Origin: Bacteroidales bacterium
GTDB lineage: Bacteria; Bacteroidota; Bacteroidia; Bacteroidales; Muribaculaceae
Reading direction: 5' to 3'
NCBI GenBank assembly: GCA_015061055.1
Contig: SUXH01000004.1
Coordinates: 107,669-171,668 of the forward strand
DNA: 64,000 nucleotides
Shown: piece by piece, positions 9,904 through 18,466 of the stretch
Layout: the number at the start of each line of letters is the position of its first letter
How positions within the stretch are numbered: the stretch's first letter is position 1
Notes under the pieces: generated by a model
Database searches by the model: none
What the model was told of the DNA's origin: nothing
The model's input: the letters and a program-made list of their open reading frames with translations, nothing else
Translations under genes and position numbers: made by a program

Positions 9904-11592
9904 TTATAGCACGCTTGAAAGATTGAATTTAGCAAATTCAAGGTCGTTTGCAGCACGTGTAGCATAGTTGCTATCAAGTTTAGCTGCTTGACGAAGATTT
10001 GTTGTTACCATTTGTTCGTTGTTAGTACGAGCACCAACTACAGCCAATAGGTAGTAAGTAGTAGCATCTGGCTTTTCTACAGCAACAAGAGTGTTCTTAG
10101 CTGCATTGTAGTCCTTTGCAAGGATCTGAGCAAGAGCAGCATTGTTTGTGTTGATCTTATTGATAGAAGCCTTAGCTGCATTCAAATCACCTTGGTTGAT
10201 GTAGTAAACTACAAGAGCATCGTTAAGTTCAGCAAGACCTGCTGCCTTTCCGAATTTTTCGTTTGCAGTTTCAAAGTCATTGCCAAGAAGAGCGATAAGA
10301 CCTTGGTTTAGTTGAACTTCTTTGCAGTTAGCGTTAAGGCTTGCTGCTTTGTTGAAGTTGCGCTTAGCAGCATCGTAGTCGCCACCGACAAATTGGCAAG
10401 CACCAAGATTGTTGTAAGTACGATAGTCATTAGGATAAAGACTTGCAGCCTTAGCGTAAATTTCAGTTTTCTTGCTGTTGTCGTCAGTAAGTGTAGCAGC
10501 GTAAAGAATTTCTTCTACAGAAAGGCTCTTAGGATCCTTAGCAAATGCTTCCATGATTTCGTTGTCGCTCTTACCGATAACGTCAATAGTAGCAGTAAGA
10601 CGAGAATAACGAAGTTGAGGAAGGATTTGTTGAGCAAGTTGATCGAATACAGAAGAAAGGTTGCGGATTTCGCGTTCACGTTCTTCAGGATCCTTGTACA
10701 TAGAAAGTACGCTTAGGATAAGTTCTTTATCTTGGATGTCGCTTTCAGATACAAGACGTTGGAAACCTTCCCAATCTTCAGCAGTGAAGTCAGCAGTCAA
10801 AGCACCGAACTCAGAGATTTCATTTTCTTTAAATGACTTGTCAAGGTATTTTTGAGTGTTCTTTTCACGACCTTCAGCAACCTTTGTGTTGAATTCAGTT
10901 GTACCATCAGGAGAAGCGTAAGAAGAAATGTTGATTTCTTTGATTTCACGACGAGCATCTTCGTTAGCTTCCTTTACAGCACCGTTGAATTCCTTCATAG
11001 CAGCAGTGTTGATTTGTTCAGAACGAACCTTAGTTTGGTTGATAAGGAACATAATGTCAGCTTCAACCTTTTCTGTGATGATACGTTGGAACTTGTCAGG
11101 AACGATAGCAGGTTTTACACTTGATGCACTTGCAAGAGTTGCAGTGGCAACAACACCTTCAGCAACTTTTACGCGAGGAATAACATAAGACTTATTGCCT
11201 TGCTTAACATCGAATGCAAGCCACAAATCGCTCTTAATCATTTCAGGAAGATACTTGTAACCTATAGGAAGAGTTACTGTTGCGCCTGTTTCGTAAGGAA
11301 CTACTTGTGCATTACCTTTTACTTTTTCGCCTTGAAGCATAAGAGGAGTGCCGGCAGTTTCTTGTTCGCCATACACCAAGTAAGGAGTTACAGTTACTTC
11401 AGCATCCTTTATGAAATACTTAGCAGGGATTTGTCCTGTGATAGTAGCAGGAACCATAAGACCTTCTACTTCAAGTGGAGAAGGATTTACATTAAAACTA
11501 TCGCTTGTTAGAGCTGTAAGTTGCTTGCTACAACTTGCACCAAGAAGAAGGATTGAACTAAGCGATAATGCAATAAAACTTTTCTTGTTCAT
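9904..11592 (-). CDS. TPR / OmpA-like lipoprotein
   Basis: The 562-residue protein has a lipoprotein signal peptide ending LGASC (Cys21). Residues about 175-265 resemble an OmpA-type peptidoglycan-associated fold (INISSYASPDG, then repeated ..VAEGREKNTQKYLDK..). From about 355 to the end there are tetratricopeptide-like repeats (YRTYNNLGACQFVGGDYDAA and similar). It is probably an outer-membrane-anchored periplasmic scaffold; this architecture is common in Bacteroidales, but no function is assigned. It is a single-gene unit bounded by the terminator at its 3' end and a TATCTTTG element upstream. Confidence 0.82.
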   Translation of the reverse strand: MNKKSFIALSLSSILLLGASCSKQLTALTSDSFNVNPSPLEVEGLMVPATITGQIPAKYFIKDAEVTVTPYLVYGEQETAGTPLMLQGEKVKGNAQVVPYETGATVTLPIGYKYLPEMIKSDLWLAFDVKQGNKSYVIPRVKVAEGVVATATLASASSVKPAIVPDKFQRIITEKVEADIMFLINQTKVRSEQINTAAMKEFNGAVKEANEDARREIKEINISSYASPDGTTEFNTKVAEGREKNTQKYLDKSFKENEISEFGALTADFTAEDWEGFQRLVSESDIQDKELILSVLSMYKDPEEREREIRNLSSVFDQLAQQILPQLRYSRLTATIDVIGKSDNEIMEAFAKDPKSLSVEEILYAATLTDDNSKKTEIYAKAASLYPNDYRTYNNLGACQFVGGDYDAAKRNFNKAASLNANCKEVQLNQGLIALLGNDFETANEKFGKAAGLAELNDALVVYYINQGDLNAAKASINKINTNNAALAQILAKDYNAAKNTLVAVEKPDATTYYLLAVVGARTNNEQMVTTNLRQAAKLDSNYATRAANDLEFAKFNLSSVL

Positions 11593-11647
11593 TTTGTTGA
11601 ATAATTTAAGTTATAGTTAAAATTATATAGTTTAGTCAAATATAATG

Positions 11648-11655
11648 CAAAGATA
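11648..11655 (-). promoter_or_regulatory. -7 element of the TPR lipoprotein gene
   Basis: Read on the minus strand this is TATCTTTG followed by C, matching the Bacteroidetes TAnnTTTG element. It lies about 56 bases upstream of the start codon. No clear -33 element was found. Confidence 0.55.
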
Positions 11656-11812
11656 TTTATTTATTATTAAATTAATGTATTACTTGACGATTTTTTTGCC
11701 AAAAAATCAATATTTTTTTAGAATTGTTGGCAGATATATTAATTATGGTGGGTTAAGGCGGTCGGTGTATGTTCGCAATAATGATGAGTGGGGTGCTGTT
11801 AGAAGTGTAATT

Positions 11813-11844
11813 TTTGCATAATCTCGCATTTTGTAGTAACTTTG
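11813..11844 (+). promoter_or_regulatory. Promoter of ychF
   Basis: TTTG at 11813-11816 and TAACTTTG at 11837-11844 are separated by 20 bases, the standard Bacteroidetes sigma spacing. The ychF ATG is 51 bases downstream. Confidence 0.72.
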
Positions 11845-11894
11845 CCAATTGTTTTGGTAACATTAGATTAATAAAGTAAAAACTATATAAGATT

Positions 11895-12998
11895 ATGGCA
11901 CTTCAATGTGGTATTGTTGGACTCCCAAATGTGGGTAAGTCAACTCTTTTCAATTGTTTGTCGAATGCAAAGGCGCAGTCGGCTAATTTTCCGTTTTGTA
12001 CAATAGAACCAAATGTGGGTGTGATTACAGTGCCCGATGAAAGGTTGAATAAATTAGCCGAATTGGTAAATCCTCAAAAGATAGTGCCAACAACAGTTGA
12101 GATTGTTGATATTGCAGGGCTTGTGAAAGGTGCATCGAAGGGCGAAGGCTTGGGAAATAAATTCCTTGCAAATATTCGTGAAACGGATGCTATTATTCAC
12201 GTGCTTCGTTGCTTTGAAGATGACAATATCACTCACGTAGATGGTTCGGTTGACCCGGTTCGTGATAAGGAGATTATCGACTATGAACTTCAGTTGAAGG
12301 ACCTTGAAACAGTGGAGGCTCGCATCCAAAAGGTGCAGAAGCAAGCTCAAACAGGCGGAGATAAAAATGCAAAACTTGCTTATGGTGTTCTATCACGAGT
12401 GAAAGAGGCTCTTGATCAAGGAAAGTCGGCTCGTACAGTGGAGTTTGAATCGAAAGATGAACAAAAGTGTTTCCGCGAATTATTTTTGCTTACCGCAAAA
12501 CCTGTGTTATATGTGTGTAACGTAGATGAGGCGAGTGCTGTGAATGGAAATAAGTTTGTTGAACAAGTGCGTGAGGCTGTTAAGGACGAAGGTGCTGAGA
12601 TTCTAATCCTTGCTGCGAAGACCGAAAGTGAGATAGCCGAGTTTGAAACATATGAGGAACGTCAAATGTTCCTTGATGAAATGGGACTTGAAGAATCGGG
12701 CGTAAATCGTCTTATTCGTGCTGCTTATAAACTGCTTGATCTTGAAACATTCTTGACAGCCGGTGTACAAGAGGTGCGTGCGTGGACATATCGTAAAGGA
12801 AGTAAAGCACCTCAATGTGCAGGCGTGATTCACACCGACTTTGAAAAAGGATTTATTCGTGCCGAAGTGATAAAATATGAGGATTATGTGGCTCTTGGTA
12901 GTGAGGCCGCTGTGAAAGAGGCAGGAAAGATGAGTGTGGAAGGTAAAGAATATGTGGTGCAAGATGGTGATATTATGCACTTCCGATTTAATGTGTAA
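11895..12998 (+). CDS. ychF: Redox-regulated ATPase YchF
   Basis: The 367-residue protein is of normal family length. The P-loop GLPNVGKS (residues 9-16), the switch region GLVKGASKGEGLGNKFL and the altered G4 motif CNVDEAS mark the Obg-related YchF/Ola1 family, which prefers ATP to GTP. The C-terminal TGS domain is present. YchF proteins bind ribosomes and are linked to oxidative stress. It is transcribed alone between its own promoter and a terminator. Confidence 0.97.
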   Translation: MALQCGIVGLPNVGKSTLFNCLSNAKAQSANFPFCTIEPNVGVITVPDERLNKLAELVNPQKIVPTTVEIVDIAGLVKGASKGEGLGNKFLANIRETDAIIHVLRCFEDDNITHVDGSVDPVRDKEIIDYELQLKDLETVEARIQKVQKQAQTGGDKNAKLAYGVLSRVKEALDQGKSARTVEFESKDEQKCFRELFLLTAKPVLYVCNVDEASAVNGNKFVEQVREAVKDEGAEILILAAKTESEIAEFETYEERQMFLDEMGLEESGVNRLIRAAYKLLDLETFLTAGVQEVRAWTYRKGSKAPQCAGVIHTDFEKGFIRAEVIKYEDYVALGSEAAVKEAGKMSVEGKEYVVQDGDIMHFRFNV

Positions 12999-13033
12999 GA
13001 ACATTTTGTCATAAAAACAAGTTAATTAATAAC

Positions 13034-13064
13034 CGGTGCTCAAGATGATAGGGCACCGTTTTTT
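13034..13064 (+). terminator. Intrinsic terminator after ychF
   Basis: A six-base stem CGGTGC (13034-13039) pairs with GCACCG (13053-13058), followed by a run of six T's. It sits 35 bases after the ychF stop codon. Confidence 0.8.
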
Positions 13065-13083
13065 GAAATAATGTGATAAAGAT

Positions 13084-14268
13084 ATGATGACATTAGACGA
13101 ATGGGTAGCTCTATTGGGAAGCGGAAAAATTGAACAAACTACTCAAATAATTGCTTTGGTGAGTGTGCTGATCTTAGCAACACTTATTATGCTTATTTAT
13201 GAGAAATGGATACGAAAAATCTTGGTGAAGCTTGTGTCTACGTCGCATAATACGTGGGACGATTATCTTTTAAGTGAGAAGGTATTGCGTGCTTTGGGAT
13301 ATTTTATTCCATCTTTGGTTGTTTTTCAAGCTTTACCTTATTGCATAGAAGGTAATACGTTGTTCTCAATAATGATGTATAGAATCTTATTGTCGGCTAT
13401 TGTGTTGCAGGTGGCGTTCCTTTTGGGACAAATGATTAGTGGCGTGAATGATAAGGTTCAAGCTTCCGACAAGAATAATCGTCCCACGGCAGGTATTTTC
13501 CAAATGATAACGTTGGTCGTGTGGGTGTTATCGGTAATAGTGGTGATTTCAATTCTTATTGATAAAAGTCCTTGGAAACTACTTGCCGGTCTGGGTGGTG
13601 CGGCAGCTTTGATGATGTTAGTGTTTCAAGACACGATAAAAGGTCTTGTTGCCGGAGTACAATTGGCTGTGTATGATATGATTCATGTGGGAGACTGGAT
13701 TGCGCTTCCCAAATATGGAATTGACGGAAGTGTTCAAGAAGTTACTTTGAATATCATAAAAGTGCGTAATTGGGATAATTCGGTGGCAACGATACCTCCT
13801 TATGTTCTTATGACCGATACATTCCAGAATTATAATAAGATGTCGCAGGAGAGAGCTCGCCGAATAATGGTGGAGTTACTTATTGATTTCAATTCAGTGC
13901 GTTTGGCTTCATCAGAGTTGGAAGAGTCGTTGAAAGCAAAAGGTTTGTATGTGGCTCCGGGTGAGATAGAAGCTGATGTGGAAGACTCAAAGATGGTGAA
14001 TCTTACTTTATTTATGCGATATGTGGAAAAGTATTTGAGTGAACAACCATTTGTATGCACAGATAAATATTATATGGCTCGTGTCCGCAAACCTTCAGCT
14101 ACTGGATTGCCGATAGAAATATATTGCTATATAAGCAACTCAGAGTGGAGACATTTCGAGCACACTCAATCGCGTGTAGTAGAGCATATTGTGGCTGTGA
14201 TGACCGAATTTGATTTGCGTATTTTCCAAAGTCCATCAGGGATGGATGTTGTATCTTTGAAAAATTAG
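13084..14268 (+). CDS. MscS-family mechanosensitive channel, YbdG-like
   Basis: The 394-residue inner-membrane protein has several N-terminal membrane helices, then the pore helix region GLGGAAALMMLVFQDTIKGL (about 170-189) and the cytoplasmic beta domain with VGDWIALPKYGIDGSVQEV and VRNWDNSVATIPPYVL. These features match the YbdG/YnaI branch of MscS channels that release solutes on hypo-osmotic shock. There is a second in-frame ATG one codon later. The gene overlaps the convergent glycosyltransferase by four bases. Confidence 0.92.
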   Translation: MMTLDEWVALLGSGKIEQTTQIIALVSVLILATLIMLIYEKWIRKILVKLVSTSHNTWDDYLLSEKVLRALGYFIPSLVVFQALPYCIEGNTLFSIMMYRILLSAIVLQVAFLLGQMISGVNDKVQASDKNNRPTAGIFQMITLVVWVLSVIVVISILIDKSPWKLLAGLGGAAALMMLVFQDTIKGLVAGVQLAVYDMIHVGDWIALPKYGIDGSVQEVTLNIIKVRNWDNSVATIPPYVLMTDTFQNYNKMSQERARRIMVELLIDFNSVRLASSELEESLKAKGLYVAPGEIEADVEDSKMVNLTLFMRYVEKYLSEQPFVCTDKYYMARVRKPSATGLPIEIYCYISNSEWRHFEHTQSRVVEHIVAVMTEFDLRIFQSPSGMDVVSLKN

Positions 14269-15014
14269 TGTTTGAGTTTACGTAGTAAATAACGTGGAAT
14301 GAAAGATATATGGAGCAATACGGTGGTTATTGTTCCATAATTTTTGCACATAATGTCAAATCGCTCTTTGAGTGATTTTTTGTGATATTTGTCGGTGAGT
14401 CCGTCGGTGAGAAAACTTACAATAGGTGTTGCTCCGAGATAAGCATTTTTGCGTGATTGTTTGAGACATTTAATGCACCAATCATAGTCGGCCGAAAAGC
14501 GATATGTGAGGTCGTACTGAGGTACTATTGTACGTCGAGGAATAAAAGCCTGATGACACACAAGCATACCTCGCTTGAAACTCGCTGCGGTTAGGGATTC
14601 GGGAGCCGTCAAATGCCTCATTCCAATGATTTCTCGTTCTGCGTCAACGATTTGGGTTTGTCCATAAATGATGTCGACATCGGCAGAGGCAAGTGCTGCT
14701 ATGCGTGCGAGCGAGTCGGGCGCGGAAAAACTATCACCAGCGTTTAGAAATATAAGAAATTCGCCTTGTGCACGTGCAATGCTCTTGTTCATTGCATCAT
14801 AGAGCCCTTTGTCGGGTTCGGAATGGATAATCATTTGCTTGATGCCTGCATTTTGTGCCACCTCAATGGTGTTGTCGGTGGAAGCACCATCAATGATAAG
14901 ATGCTCAAAGTTGGTATAAGTTTGTTCTTTGATACTCTTTAGAGTAGGGGGCAATACTTTGTCGGCATTATATGTAACTGTGATGATGCTGAAAAGAGGC
15001 TTCTTGATAGTCAT
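14265..15014 (-). CDS. Glycosyltransferase family 2
   Basis: The 249-residue GT-A enzyme begins FSIITVTYNADKVLPPTLKS and shows IDGASTDNT and the DXD-equivalent region FLNAGDS, followed by DYDWCIKCL, where the catalytic Asp is expected. It resembles WcaA/WcaE-type transferases of surface polysaccharides. It is not in the main cluster and appears to be a single-gene unit. Upstream lies TACCTTTG on the minus strand at 15035-15042. The substrate is unknown. Confidence 0.88.
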   Translation of the reverse strand: MTIKKPLFSIITVTYNADKVLPPTLKSIKEQTYTNFEHLIIDGASTDNTIEVAQNAGIKQMIIHSEPDKGLYDAMNKSIARAQGEFLIFLNAGDSFSAPDSLARIAALASADVDIIYGQTQIVDAEREIIGMRHLTAPESLTAASFKRGMLVCHQAFIPRRTIVPQYDLTYRFSADYDWCIKCLKQSRKNAYLGATPIVSFLTDGLTDKYHKKSLKERFDIMCKNYGTITTVLLHISFIPRYLLRKLKH

Positions 15015-15034
15015 TGTTTAATGTATATTTTTTG

Positions 15035-15042
15035 CAAAGGTA
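15035..15042 (-). promoter_or_regulatory. -7 element of the GT2 gene
   Basis: Minus-strand TACCTTTG matches TAnnTTTG and lies 21 bases upstream of the start codon. No -33 TTTG is evident. Confidence 0.4.
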
Positions 15043-15157
15043 GCTAAAAAAGCATATAGCGCATAGAATTTTGTGTGTCGAATGGTTGGAAATGACATTT
15101 TTTAAAGAATTGTAAAAAAATATTGTCGAGAAAGATGTTTATATAAAGGAAAAAGAT

Positions 15158-15165
15158 TAATTTTG
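15158..15165 (+). promoter_or_regulatory. -7 element of the ferredoxin gene
   Basis: TAATTTTG followed by C fits the Bacteroidetes -7 consensus, 37 bases before the ATG. The -33 region is not clear. Confidence 0.5.
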
Positions 15166-15202
15166 CATCTACTATGTTTAATCATTTTAAATTATTACTA
15201 CT

Positions 15203-15370
15203 ATGGCATATGTAATTACTGAAGACTGTGTAGCTTGTGGAACTTGTCTACCAAATTGTCCTGTAGAAGCTATTTCTGAAGGCGACATCTACAAAATCGA
15301 CGCTGATACTTGTATCGACTGTGGTACTTGTGCAGGTGTTTGCCCAAGCGAAGCAATCGTACAAGGCTAA
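15203..15370 (+). CDS. 2[4Fe-4S] ferredoxin
   Basis: This 55-residue protein is a bacterial (clostridial-type) ferredoxin. Two cluster motifs are complete: CVACGTCLPNCP at residues 9-20 and CIDCGTCAGVCP at 38-49. Each gives three cysteines to one cluster and the fourth to the other. It is a cytoplasmic low-potential electron carrier; partners in anaerobes include pyruvate:ferredoxin oxidoreductase. It has its own promoter element and a strong terminator, so it is a one-gene unit. Confidence 0.95.
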   Translation: MAYVITEDCVACGTCLPNCPVEAISEGDIYKIDADTCIDCGTCAGVCPSEAIVQG

Positions 15371-15395
15371 TCTACACTGTTTGCAAGTGTGATAT

Positions 15396-15426
15396 AGGCG
15401 GAAACCTTTTGGTTGTCCGCCTTTTT
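15396..15426 (+). terminator. Intrinsic terminator after ferredoxin
   Basis: AGGCGGA (15396-15402) pairs with TCCGCCT (15416-15422), with an inner AACC/GGTT stem and a TTTT loop, followed by T's. Confidence 0.88.
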
Positions 15427-15492
15427 CGTGCTATTGAACGTGAAAAAAGTGTTATTGAATGAAAAAAAGATGAGTTGTAGGTGAAAAAACTG

Positions 15493-15500
15493 TATCTTTG
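15493..15500 (+). promoter_or_regulatory. -7 element of the M24 peptidase gene
   Basis: TATCTTTG matches the consensus and lies 41 bases upstream of the start codon. No well-placed -33 element is seen. Confidence 0.5.
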
Positions 15501-15541
15501 TATCTGTTGAAACGTAAAAACTAAAAATAATAGATATTACT

Positions 15542-17326
15542 ATGAGTAAGGAAACTATAAAAAATCTTGAGGCGTTGCGCGAAGCTATGCGCAAAGTGAA
15601 TGTAGGAGCAGTGATTATTCCGGGTACCGATCCACATCAGAGCGAGTATGTAAACCCACATTGGAAAGTGCGTGATTGGGTGACAGGTTTTACAGGAAGT
15701 AACGGAACAGCAGTAGTAACTATGAATGCGGCTGGATTGTGGACCGATTCTCGCTATTTCCTTCAAGCTGCCGAGCAACTACAAGATTCGGGCTTTGATA
15801 TGCACAAAGAAGATATCCCTGGTGAAGCAACCATAACCGAATGGCTTGCCGAGCAAATGGGAGAAGATGAAATACTTGCTGTGGACGGCAGATTGTTTTC
15901 GATTGTGAAAGCTAACCAACTTGAAGAGTTCTGTGGTGCAAATGGTTTCCGTTTTGCTACCGATTTTGCTCCGGCTGATGTTATCTGGACCGATCGCCCT
16001 GCTCGCCCAATGACAAAGGCATTTGTTCACGATGTGAAATATGCCGGTGAAGATGCAGAAAGCAAGATAGACAGAGTGCTTTCTGCTGTGGAAGCGATGG
16101 ATGCTGATGCTATATTTATCCCTGCACTCGATGAAATCGCATGGACTTTGAATATTCGTGGTGCCGATGTGGAATGTAATCCACTTGTGGTGTCATATCT
16201 ATATCTTTCTCGTGATGTAAAGGTACTTTTCGTCGATGCCGAAAAGATAGATGCCGATGTGATGGCTCACTTGAAAGCAGTAGGCGTAGAAGTGAAACCT
16301 TACGACGATGTTCAAAAATGGTTGAAGAAAGAAGTAAGTACTTCGACAACAGTGCTTCTTGACCCAAATAAGGTGAGCGATACTCTTGCTCGCGCTATGG
16401 AGTGCTATAAAATGTATGGCGCATCGCCTGTAACACCATTGAAGGCGATTAAAAATGAAGTTCAGATAGAAGGGACTCGCAAAGCAATGGAACGCGATGG
16501 TGCAGCACTTGTTCGCTTGTGGATGTGGATTGAGCAAATGGCTCCAACAGGCACTGTCACAGAAGTTGATGTAGCAGCAAAGGCTATCGAATTCCGTTCG
16601 GTAAGCGATATGTATCGTGGCGAAAGCTTTGGTATGATTGCCGGTTACAAGGAACATGGTGCTATCGTTCACTACTCGGCATCGGCTGAGTCGGCTTCTA
16701 CCTTGAAGGCAGAAGGATTGTTGCTTGTGGATAGTGGTGGTCAGTATCTTGACGGAACTACCGATATCACTCGTACAATGTCGCTTGGAAATCCAACAGA
16801 AGCTGAAAAGCACGATTACACACTCGTGTTGAAAGGGCATTTGGCAATTGGTAGAGCAGTGTTCCCTGTGGGTACACGAGGCAGTCAACTTGATGCTCTT
16901 GCGCGCATATATCAATGGCAAGAAATGATGACTTACCTTCATGGTACAGGTCATGGTGTTGGTCATTTCCTTGGAGTACACGAAGGTCCGCAAAATATTC
17001 GATTGAACGAAAATCCTGCTACATTGAAGGTGGGTATGATTACAAGCAATGAACCGGGTATTTATAAGGCCGGTAAGTATGGTATACGTACCGAAAACTT
17101 GGTACTTACAGTGCCTGCGGGTCATAGTGAAGAATTTGGTGATTTCTTAAAATTTGAGGCACTTACATTGTTCCCTTACGATAAGAATCTTATCGACTTA
17201 TCAATGCTAAGTGCTGAAGAAGTGGCTCAAGTGAATGCATATCATGCCGAAGTGCGCGCTCGTTTGACTCCTTATCTTAACGCTGACGAACAAGCATGGC
17301 TAAATGCTCACACCGAAGCTATCTAA
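15542..17326 (+). CDS. Xaa-Pro aminopeptidase (M24B, long form)
   Basis: The 594-residue enzyme has two creatinase-type N-terminal domains and a C-terminal pita-bread M24 catalytic domain, as in the long aminopeptidase P form. The dinuclear metal ligands are visible: Asp397 (VDSGG), Asp408 (TTDITR), His471 (HGTGHGVGH), Glu504 (NEPGIY) and Glu518 (RTENLVL). It removes the N-terminal residue from peptides with proline in second position, in the cytoplasm. The gamma-carbonic anhydrase gene follows 24 bases later, probably on the same transcript. Confidence 0.95.
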   Translation: MSKETIKNLEALREAMRKVNVGAVIIPGTDPHQSEYVNPHWKVRDWVTGFTGSNGTAVVTMNAAGLWTDSRYFLQAAEQLQDSGFDMHKEDIPGEATITEWLAEQMGEDEILAVDGRLFSIVKANQLEEFCGANGFRFATDFAPADVIWTDRPARPMTKAFVHDVKYAGEDAESKIDRVLSAVEAMDADAIFIPALDEIAWTLNIRGADVECNPLVVSYLYLSRDVKVLFVDAEKIDADVMAHLKAVGVEVKPYDDVQKWLKKEVSTSTTVLLDPNKVSDTLARAMECYKMYGASPVTPLKAIKNEVQIEGTRKAMERDGAALVRLWMWIEQMAPTGTVTEVDVAAKAIEFRSVSDMYRGESFGMIAGYKEHGAIVHYSASAESASTLKAEGLLLVDSGGQYLDGTTDITRTMSLGNPTEAEKHDYTLVLKGHLAIGRAVFPVGTRGSQLDALARIYQWQEMMTYLHGTGHGVGHFLGVHEGPQNIRLNENPATLKVGMITSNEPGIYKAGKYGIRTENLVLTVPAGHSEEFGDFLKFEALTLFPYDKNLIDLSMLSAEEVAQVNAYHAEVRARLTPYLNADEQAWLNAHTEAI

Positions 17327-17350
17327 AAACAGAATTAAAGAAAACGTAAT

Positions 17351-17890
17351 ATGGCATTAATAAAATCAGTGAGAGGATTCACTCCAAAGATTGGCAAGAA
17401 TTGTTATCTTGCCGACAATGCGGTTGTGATAGGTGATACTACTATAGGTGATGACTGCAGTATATGGTTTGGTACAGTACTTCGTGGTGATGTAAATACG
17501 ATTACTATCGGTAATTGTGTAAATATCCAAGACGGATCGGTGCTTCACACTTTGTATCAAAAATCGACTATCGAAATCGGTAATCACGTGTCGGTGGGGC
17601 ATAACGTAACTATTCATGGAGCTAAGGTGCACGATTATGCGCTTATCGGTATGGGTAGCACGTTGCTCGACGATGCAGAGATTGGTGAGGGAGCTATTAT
17701 TGCTGCAGGTAGTGTGGTAACGGCTCGCACTAAAGTTGGCGCATACGAATTGTGGGGTGGAGTGCCTGCGAAATTTATAAAAATGGTGTCGCCTGAGCAG
17801 GGAAAAGAGATAAATCAGAAGATAGCTCACAACTATTTGATGTATTCAACTTGGTATACAGCCGACGACGCAAAAACAGAAATCCTTTAG
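17351..17890 (+). CDS. Gamma-carbonic anhydrase family protein (left-handed beta-helix)
   Basis: The 179 residues are built of hexapeptide repeats of the left-handed beta-helix type (for example TTIGDD, NTITIGNCVNIQDGS). Three histidines at positions 66, 84 and 89 (VLHTLY, SVGHNVTIHG) correspond to the zinc or iron ligands of gamma-carbonic anhydrases and YrdA/CaiE-like proteins. It may be a metal-dependent hydratase or only a structural relative; activity cannot be judged from sequence. It lies directly behind the aminopeptidase gene. Confidence 0.92.
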   Translation: MALIKSVRGFTPKIGKNCYLADNAVVIGDTTIGDDCSIWFGTVLRGDVNTITIGNCVNIQDGSVLHTLYQKSTIEIGNHVSVGHNVTIHGAKVHDYALIGMGSTLLDDAEIGEGAIIAAGSVVTARTKVGAYELWGGVPAKFIKMVSPEQGKEINQKIAHNYLMYSTWYTADDAKTEIL

Positions 17891-17894
17891 AATA

Positions 17895-17926
17895 TTTGGA
17901 GAAAGCGGAAAAAAGTTGTATCTTTG
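17895..17926 (+). promoter_or_regulatory. Promoter of tRNA-Leu
   Basis: TTTG at 17895-17898 and TATCTTTG at 17919-17926 are 20 bases apart, a near-ideal Bacteroidetes promoter. The tRNA begins 57 bases downstream. Confidence 0.8.
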
Positions 17927-17982
17927 TTCCGCTTTTCAAAAGACACAGTGTGTTTACCACGCTTAATCAGCTGAAAGAGGCT

Positions 17983-18066
17983 GCCCGGATGGTGGAATGG
18001 TAGACACGAAGGACTTAAAATCCTTTGGCTATTGCAGCTGTGCGGGTTCAAGTCCCGCTCCGGGTA
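17983..18066 (+). tRNA. tRNA-Leu (TAA)
   Basis: The acceptor arm GCCCGGA pairs with TCCGGGT, with discriminator A and no encoded CCA. The anticodon stem AAGGA/TCCTT encloses loop CTTAAAA, giving anticodon TAA. A long variable arm and the T arm TGCGGGTTCAAGTCCCGC are present, as expected for a class II tRNA. Confidence 0.96.
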
Positions 18067-18070
18067 CTAA

Positions 18071-18109
18071 TAAAGCCTGTTAATCCAAGATTAACAGGCT
18101 TTATTTTTT
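18071..18109 (+). terminator. Intrinsic terminator after tRNA-Leu
   Basis: A 14-base-pair perfect stem (18071-18084 with 18090-18103) around the loop CCAAG is followed by a T-rich tract. Confidence 0.93.
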
Positions 18110-18122
18110 CTATCCAATATTA

Positions 18123-18157
18123 TAAAAAGCCCTCGACAAAGTATTAGCTTGCGAGGG
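18123..18157 (-). terminator. Terminator of the YqaE gene
   Basis: CCCTCG (18130-18135) and CGAGGG (18152-18157) form a hairpin. On the minus strand it is followed by CTTTTT. Confidence 0.7.
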
Positions 18158-18170
18158 ATTTAGGTCATTT

Positions 18171-18323
18171 TTAATGTTTGTTGAGGATGATAAGTGCTGC
18201 AATAACACCAGGAATCCAACCTAAACAAGTGAGAATTAGTACGATAAGGATAGAACCACAACCTCTGTCGTAAACGGCAAGAGGAGGGAAAATAATAGAC
18301 AAGAGTACTCTAAATAGTGACAT
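18171..18323 (-). CDS. YqaE/Pmp3-family membrane peptide
   Basis: This 50-residue open frame encodes two membrane helices joined by a short loop. The sequence has the family hallmarks FPPLAVYDRGCG and LTCLGWIPGVIAALIIL of the YqaE/Pmp3 proteolipids, which sit in the cytoplasmic membrane and respond to salt or stress. It has its own promoter with ideal spacing and a 3' hairpin. No Shine-Dalgarno sequence precedes it, as is usual here. Confidence 0.93.
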   Translation of the reverse strand: MSLFRVLLSIIFPPLAVYDRGCGSILIVLILTCLGWIPGVIAALIILNKH

Positions 18324-18357
18324 AGTGTTTATGGTTTTAATTAATTATTTCGTTATG

Positions 18358-18389
18358 CAAATATAGCTTGAATTTGCGATAAAAGCAAA
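18358..18389 (-). promoter_or_regulatory. Promoter of the YqaE gene
   Basis: On the minus strand, TTTG (18386-18389) is followed 20 bases later by TATATTTG (18358-18365), matching both Bacteroidetes elements. The start codon lies 35 bases further on. Confidence 0.8.
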
Positions 18390-18466
18390 AAAAGAGTGTA
18401 CTTAGAGGGTGTACGTGTGAAATCTTTTTTGTAATTTCGGCGCATAACTAATAAATTAATGTGGAA

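Larger units (their letters stand above)
11593..11894. other. Divergent intergenic region with two promoters
   Basis: These 302 bases hold no gene. They contain a minus-strand promoter element, a perfect 8-base inverted repeat (GATTTTTT at 11689-11696 with AAAAAATC at 11701-11708) and the ychF promoter. The remaining sequence is AT-rich, and I see nothing else in it. Confidence 0.7.

Noticed and set aside
10312..11511. Several plus-strand open frames opposite the TPR lipoprotein
   Set aside because: They are short, overlapping in different frames and have no promoter or recognisable domain; the minus-strand gene explains the region.
16199..17125. A 308-codon open frame on the minus strand
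   Set aside because: It lies wholly antisense to the aminopeptidase gene, is rich in Cys and His in no motif order, and has no promoter or family pattern. It is a by-product of codon use on the real strand.
17983..18066. tRNA-Leu as integration site of the islet at 21.8-24.7 kb
   Set aside because: The islet is almost 4 kb away with unrelated core genes between, and no partial copy of the tRNA 3' end was found near the integrase.
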